Source of the DNA: Muscardinus avellanarius | Taxonomy: Eukaryota; Chordata; Mammalia; Rodentia; Gliridae | Length of the DNA: 64,000 bases | Assembly (NCBI GenBank): GCA_963383645.1 | Contig: OY726567.1 | Coordinates: forward strand, 65,748,552-65,812,551 | Direction: 5' to 3' | Shown: in pieces, positions 59,018 to 64,000 of the stretch | How the letters are laid out: each line of letters starts with the position of its first letter | Numbering within the stretch: position 1 is the stretch's first letter | Made by a program: the position numbers and the translations under genes | The notes under the pieces: model-generated | What the model saw: only the letters and a program-made list of their open reading frames with translations | Told to the model about the DNA's origin: nothing | Database searches by the model: none

Positions 59018-60470
59018 TTTGGGAGGCTGAAACAGAAGGATCGCAGGTTCGAGTCCAACCTCAGGCACTTAGCAAGACCTTGTTTTTTGTTGTTGTTGTT
59101 GTTTTGTTTTGTGGTTTTGGGGATTGAACCCAGCAGCATTCTGTCTCTTAGCTACACCTCCAGCCCTATTTTTTATTCTTCATTTTGAAACAGGGTCTCA
59201 CTAAGTTGCGGAGGGTCTCACTAAGTAGTTGAGGCTGGCCACAAGCCTGTGATCCTCCTGTCTCAACCTTCCAAGTTCTGGGATTACAAGCGTGCGTCAC
59301 CAGGCCCAGCAAGACCCTGATTTTTTTTGTTTGTTCGTTTATTTTGTAGGACTGGGGGTGGAACCCAGGGGCATTTTACCTCCAAGCTACATCCCCAGCA
59401 CTATTTTTTTTTTTTTTTTTTTTTTTTTAGGTCTGGGGATGAAACCCAGAGGCATTTGACCTCCAAGCCACACCCCTGCCCTATTTTTATTCTTTATTTT
59501 GAAACAGGGTCTCACTAAGTTGCAGAGGGCCTCACTAAGTAGCTGAGGCTGTCTGTGAACCGCGATCCTGCGGTTTCAGCCTCCCAAATGCTGGGATTAC
59601 AAGCGTGGGCCACCACACCTGGCTTCCCAGCACTCTTTTTTTATTCTTTATTTTTGAAACAAGGTCTCGCTAAGTTTTGCAGGGGGCCTCACTAAGTAGC
59701 TGGCTGACCGTGAACCTGTGATTCTCCTGTCTCAGCCTCCCAAGTACTGGAATTACAAGGATGAATCACCACAACTGGCAAGACCCTGTTTTTTAAATAA
59801 AGAGCAGGGTGTGGTATGGCATGCTTGTAATCTCAGCACTTGGGAGGCTGAGACAGGAGGATCACAGGTTTGTGGACCACCTCGGCTACTTATTGAGGTC
59901 CTTTGCAACTCAGTGAGACATAAAGAATAAAAATAGGTGTTCAAAATAAAAGAATAAAAAATAGGGCTGGAGGTGTAACTCGAAGGTAGAATGCCCCTGA
60001 GTTCCATTCCCAGTACCACAAAAATAAATAAATAAAATTAAATTAAAAATATGGCTGCGAGTGTAACTCAGGGTTATAATATTCCTGGATTCAACCACCA
60101 GTACCCCAGAAAAATTGTTTAGACCTTCTGAAAACAGAGCAGAAACACTCAACCTTTTGAGTGAAAAAATATACTAAAATATTTAAGATTTTAAGATTTC
60201 ATTTCTATTTTAGACTAGAGAAATATATTTATATAAGAAATGCATATTTATTTATTTATTTATTTATTTATTTATTTGGTGGTACTGGGGATGGAACCCA
60301 GGGGCCTTCTATTTCTGGCTACATTCCCAGACCTATTTTATATATTTTTTTAAATTTGGAAACAGGGTCTCTTAAGTCAGTGCTGCTGGCTTCGAACCTG
60401 TGCGATCCTCCTGCCTCAGCCTCCCAAGTGCAGGGATTACAAGCGTGCGCCACCATGCCCGGAACCACCA
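59018..60470. mobile_element. SINE cluster
   Basis: The remainder of the LTR-split plus SINE (59,018-59,085) is followed by minus SINEs at 59,105-59,310, 59,340-59,400, 59,430-59,630 and 59,630-59,780, plus SINEs at 59,800-60,030 and 60,050-60,110, and a minus SINE at 60,278-60,465 preceded by (TTTA)n (60,245-60,278). Confidence 0.7.
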
Positions 60471-60839
60471 TATTTTATTTAAAAAAGAGCATTTTTACTG
60501 CAACACGGTAAGTCTTAGAAGAACATCCTGTTAACATTCCATTCTCATGAAACCAATTTCCCTGAGCCAAGCTGCTGTCCATGGGGTGGCCAAGGCCCAA
60601 AGCCCTACTTTTATAGGATTTTCAGGTCTTTTGTTCTCCTTCACACTGTCCTATGCCTTCCCTGGGCATAATTCTCACATTACAGAAATTCAGAGGTTAG
60701 CCCAGAAATGAGTTTGGGGCTGGGCAGATGATGGTCAGAGGAGCTGGCTAGATAGTTATGGATTCACCGTCCTTTCCTCCAACCCAAGATCAGAGGTGGA
60801 GGGAGAACTGTGAGCCTTCTTGTAAAAAATATTCAACCA
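60471..60839. other. Single-copy DNA upstream of NCR1
   Basis: About 370 bp without repeats or a recognised gene. It may be ancestral NCR1 5' flank pushed away by SINE insertions. Confidence 0.4.
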
Positions 60840-61174
60840 CCAGGCATGGTGGTACACACTTGTAACCCCAGAATTTGGGAGGCTGAGACAGGAGGATCCA
60901 GGTTCGAAGACAGCCTCCGCTACTTACTGAAGCCCTTTGCAACTCAGTGAGGCCCTGTTTCAAAATAAGAAATAAAGCCGGGCATGGTGGCGCATGCTTG
61001 TAATCCCCGCGCTTGGGAGGCAGAGACAGGAGGATCATGCAGGTTTGAAGCCAGCCGCGCGCACTGGCTTAGGAGACCCTGTTTCCAAATAAAAATGTAA
61101 AAATAGGTCTGGGAGTGTAGCCTGGAGGTAGAAGGGCTTCCAGGAACCCCAGTACCACCAAAAATAATAATAAT

Positions 61175-61218
<44 letters not shown>

Positions 61219-61286
61219 AAAACAGGGCTGGGGTATAATAGCTCAGAAGTAGAATGCCCCTAGGCCCCATCCCCAGTACCACAAAA
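60840..61286 (+). mobile_element. Nested SINEs directly upstream of NCR1
   Basis: A plus SINE (60,840-60,970 and 61,225-61,285) carries a subfamily B SINE (60,975-61,160) in its A-rich linker, followed by (AAT)n (61,162-61,214). Confidence 0.8.
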
Positions 61287-61305
61287 ACAAAAATAATTTC
61301 AACCC

Positions 61306-61311
61306 ACCACA
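61306..61311 (+). promoter_or_regulatory. RUNX-type site in the NCR1 proximal promoter
   Basis: ACCACA, followed at once by TCCTG (an ETS-like core on the other strand), lies 65-80 bp before the NCR1 start codons. RUNX binding at the NCR1 promoter is established for human and mouse. Function here is inferred from motif and position. Confidence 0.4.
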
Positions 61312-61375
61312 TCCTGTGCCTGTCCCTGGTCTGTTGGCTCAGTCCCCACCAAGCTGCTTAGAGCACGCCTGCAGG

Positions 61376-62012
61376 ATGTGCGCTATGCGGTCAATATCCA
61401 CTGCCCTGCTCTGCCTCGGTGAGTCCTTCGTGGCGGTATCGGGAGCTGGGGTGCCATGGGGCAATATGTCTCATTATCTCTGCTTTCCAGGGCTGTGTCT
61501 GAGCCAGACTATCCACACCCAGAAGCGTGAGTCCTTCCTTCAAAGCCCCAGCATTGTTCTTTTGAGTTCAAACTAAATGCCCAGCCATCTGAGTGCACCT
61601 GGGGAGCGAAGGGAGGGTGTCTGTCTTCCTAGGGAGAAGGGGGATGCAGGAGCCGGGGCCAGCAGCCGGGTGAAGAGTGGGTGGGGATGGGGCCCATCTG
61701 GAACCCCAGTCTCTGATTCCCTCCCAGAGACTTTCCCAAAGCCCATCATCTGGGCCAAGCCTCCTTTCATGGTTCAGAAGGGAAGCTCCGTGACCATCTG
61801 GTGCCAGGGAACTCAAAAAGCTGTTGAGTATCAGCTGTATTGTGGAGAGAGGCTCTCTGCCACAAAGAGACCGAAGCTACCTGGATGCAGAGGCAAAGTC
61901 GAGTTCCATGTGACAGCCATGACCTCACACACCGCGGGGATATACCGATGCTTCTATAAGATTGGGGAGCTCTGGTCAGAGCCCAGCGCACCCCTGGAAC
62001 TGGTGATGACAG
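61376..62012 (+). CDS. NCR1: NCR1 (NKp46), 5' part; gene continues beyond the window
   Basis: Three exons are visible: leader 1 (to 61,418), leader 2 (61,491-61,526) and Ig domain 1 (61,728-62,012), with canonical splice sites and no defects. NCR1 is the activating natural-killer receptor that signals with CD3-zeta and FcR-gamma. The leader reads MRSISTALLCLG then LCLSQTIHTQ; the domain reads TFPKPIIWAKPPFMVQKGSS, with cysteines in VTIWCQG and IYRCFYK and the closing GELWSEPSAPLELVMT. ATG at 61,385 gives the family's 34-nt exon; an in-frame ATG at 61,376 could add three residues. Domain 2, stalk and membrane exons are not found up to 64,000. Confidence 0.92.
61728..62012 (+). CDS. NCR1: NCR1 Ig domain 1 exon
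   Basis: 285 nt between CTCCCAG and GTAACT, phase 1 at both ends like the LILR, KIR and FCAR Ig exons. Open throughout. WCQGTQKAVEYQLY closely follows the human NKp46 text. Confidence 0.92.
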
Positions 62013-62723
62013 GTAACTATTCTCTAGCGGCAGGGTCATCTCCTTGGCTTGAATCCTGGGGCAGACCATCAACCATTAATGCTCCAAGCTCCTCCAAGCC
62101 CCATTCAGACACCGCCAGTCCAGGCAGGCGATTGGGTATTCAGTCCATCTCTGTATCCTAAGAGCAAATTTATCTCAGGTCAAATTCTCCAGGGGAAGCC
62201 GGGCGTGATGGCGTAGGCCTGTCATCCCAGTACCTGTGAGGCTGAGACGGGAGGATTGCAGGTTCTAAACCAGCCTTGGCAACCTAGTGAGGCCGTGTTA
62301 CCATATAAGAAATAAAATCAGAGCCAGGTGTGGTGGTGCATGTTTGTAATCCCAGTACTCGCGATGCTGAGACAGGAGGATGGCGGGTTCCTGGGAAGCC
62401 TCAGCTACTTCGTGAGGCCCTCTGCAACTTAGTGAGACCTTGTTTAAAAACCAAAAAGTAAGCCGGGCGTGGTGGCGCACGCTTGTAATCCCCGCGCTTG
62501 GGAGGCAGAGACAGGAGGATCATGCAGGTTCGAAGCCAGCCGCGCGCTGGCTTAGGAGACCCTGTTTCCAAATAAAAATGTAAAAATAGGTCTGGGAGTG
62601 TAGCCCGGAGGTAGAAGGGCTTCCAGGAACCCCAGTACCACCAAAAGAAAAAACAAAAAAACAAAAAATAGGGCTGGAGGTATAGCTCAGAGGTAGAATG
62701 CCCCTGGGTTCAATCCCCAGTAC

Positions 62724-62787
<64 letters not shown>

Positions 62788-62801
62788 GGGAGGAAGAATG
62801 A

Positions 62802-62849
<48 letters not shown>

Positions 62850-64000
62850 GAAGAGAGGGAAGGAAGGAAGGAAGGAAGGAAGGAAGGAAGGAAGGAAGGG
62901 AGGGAGGGAGGGAGGGGAAGGAAGCTGCTGGGGATACATCTTGAAGATAATGCTTCTGGGTTCAGTCCCCAGTAGCCCCCAAAAAAAATTCTCCAGGGAA
63001 CAGTCTCTGTCATGAATAATTATGTTCAGGGGCATCACTAAAGGGTGTCCTCGAAAATACCTATAATGAGCATGTGTAGCGGCATAGGCCTATAATCTCA
63101 ATACTTGGGAGGCTGAGACAGGAGGATCACTGGCTCAAGGCCAGCCTCAGCATCCTAGCAAGATCCTGTTTCAAAATAAGAAATAAAAAGGGCTGGAGGT
63201 ATAACTCAAAGGTAGAATTTCCCTGGGTCAATTCCCTGTACAAACAAAACATCAAGTAAACAGAAGATGGGCTCATTCCCAGGCTTTTGATGGTGGAGCC
63301 GGGGTATCTGGATTTCTAACTGGCTCCCAGGTGACAGTGATGAGGAGGCTGGCCCTCAGGAGCAGACTCTGAAGCGCACTGGTGCACAATAGTTCCCAGA
63401 GAGAGTTTATGGAAGCTGGAACAGCAAGCATCATCCTTGGAGGAGAGAACAGCAACCGTGCTTCCGTGACCAGGACAAACCTAGGAAACAGAGAAAGAGG
63501 TGTCTGGTCTTAAGGGCAAGAAAAAGAGAGCTAGGGAAGGCAGAGGCAAGCTAACTTTGTCTTTTTTCGGGGGGGGGGGTGGTATTAGGGATTGAACCCA
63601 AGGGCATTCTACCTCCAAGCTACACCTCCAGCCTCTTTTCTTTCTTTTCTTTTTTTTTTTTTTTTTTTTTTGCAGTAGTGGGGATGGAACTCAGTGACAT
63701 TCTACCTCTGAGCTACACCCCAAGCCCTATTCTATTTATTTATTTATTTATTTTGGTGGTACTGAGGTTCCTGGAAGCCCTTCTACCTCCGGGCTACACT
63801 CCCAGGCCTATTTTATACTTTTTTATTTTTGGAAACAGGGTCTCTTAAGCCAGCGCGGCTGGCTTCAAACCTGCGCCATCCTCCTGTCTCCGCCTCCCAA
63901 GTGCGGGGATTACAAGCGTGTGCCACCACACCCGGCTTTATTCTTTTATTTTAAAACAGGGTCTCACTGAGTTGCAAAGGACCTCCCTAAATAGTGAACC
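62013..64000. other. NCR1 intron with SINEs and a long GAAA/GGAA tract
   Basis: Plus SINEs at 62,195-62,330, 62,325-62,460 plus 62,665-62,720 (split by subfamily B copy 62,461-62,645) and 63,060-63,240. A (GAAA)n-(GGAA)n tract spans 62,725-62,916. Minus SINEs at 63,580-64,000 include a subfamily B copy at 63,755-63,937. Single-copy intron DNA at 63,245-63,575 shows no exon. Confidence 0.7.

Overview
This is mammalian, almost certainly rodent, genomic DNA. Genes are split into short exons with GT-AG introns. The spaces between exons are packed with dimeric SINEs (a 7SL-derived B1-like left half joined to a tRNA-like ID right half, the B1-dID design) and with L1 ends finishing in 'caatgcaccaataaaa'. 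B1-dID SINEs point to the squirrel-related rodents (squirrels, dormice, mountain beaver and relatives). The species cannot be fixed by eye.

The genes identify the leukocyte receptor complex (LRC). All four receptor loci lie on the + strand, in the order known from the human LRC: an LILR gene (14.1-24.2 kb, activating LILRA-type, now a pseudogene), a KIR-lineage gene (32.9-38.6 kb, pseudogene with inhibitory tail), FCAR (41.0-49.7 kb, all five exons intact, 284 codons), and the start of NCR1/NKp46 (from 61.4 kb; two leader exons and the first Ig domain, then cut by the window edge). Two further LILR 5' ends survive as relics at 12.2 kb and 28.7 kb, so the LILR part was once larger. Intact FCAR and the visible NCR1 exons are built to signal through an Arg in the membrane segment pairing with FcR-gamma/CD3-zeta. 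The KIR relic carries two ITIMs in different reading frames.

Left part (1-11 kb): a minus-strand L1 (1.29-11.05 kb) is split by a 7.3-kb insertion flanked by a perfect 14-bp target-site duplication and ending in a poly(A) tail. Read on its own strand the insertion consists of about 5.5 CpG-rich 124-bp repeats, about 470 bp of unrecognised sequence, a 5.6-kb minisatellite of about 55 units of 100 bp, an L1-3'-end-like segment and a poly(A). This is an SVA-like composite retroelement layout that I do not recognise from rodents, and it is the strongest candidate for something undescribed.

Other mobile elements: two solo LTRs of one family (17.84-19.31 and 29.10-30.57 kb, each with TG...CA ends and a perfect 6-bp duplication), a 764-bp LTR with a duplicated U3 block inserted into a SINE (58.25-59.02 kb), two less certain LTRs (27.2-27.7 and 54.5-55.4 kb), several old L1 fragments, and well over 80 SINE pieces. 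One SINE subfamily repeatedly landed in the A-rich linker of older SINEs.

Percent identities were not computed. Repeat limits are by eye and usually good to about 5-20 bp; exon limits are set by splice sites and family exon lengths.
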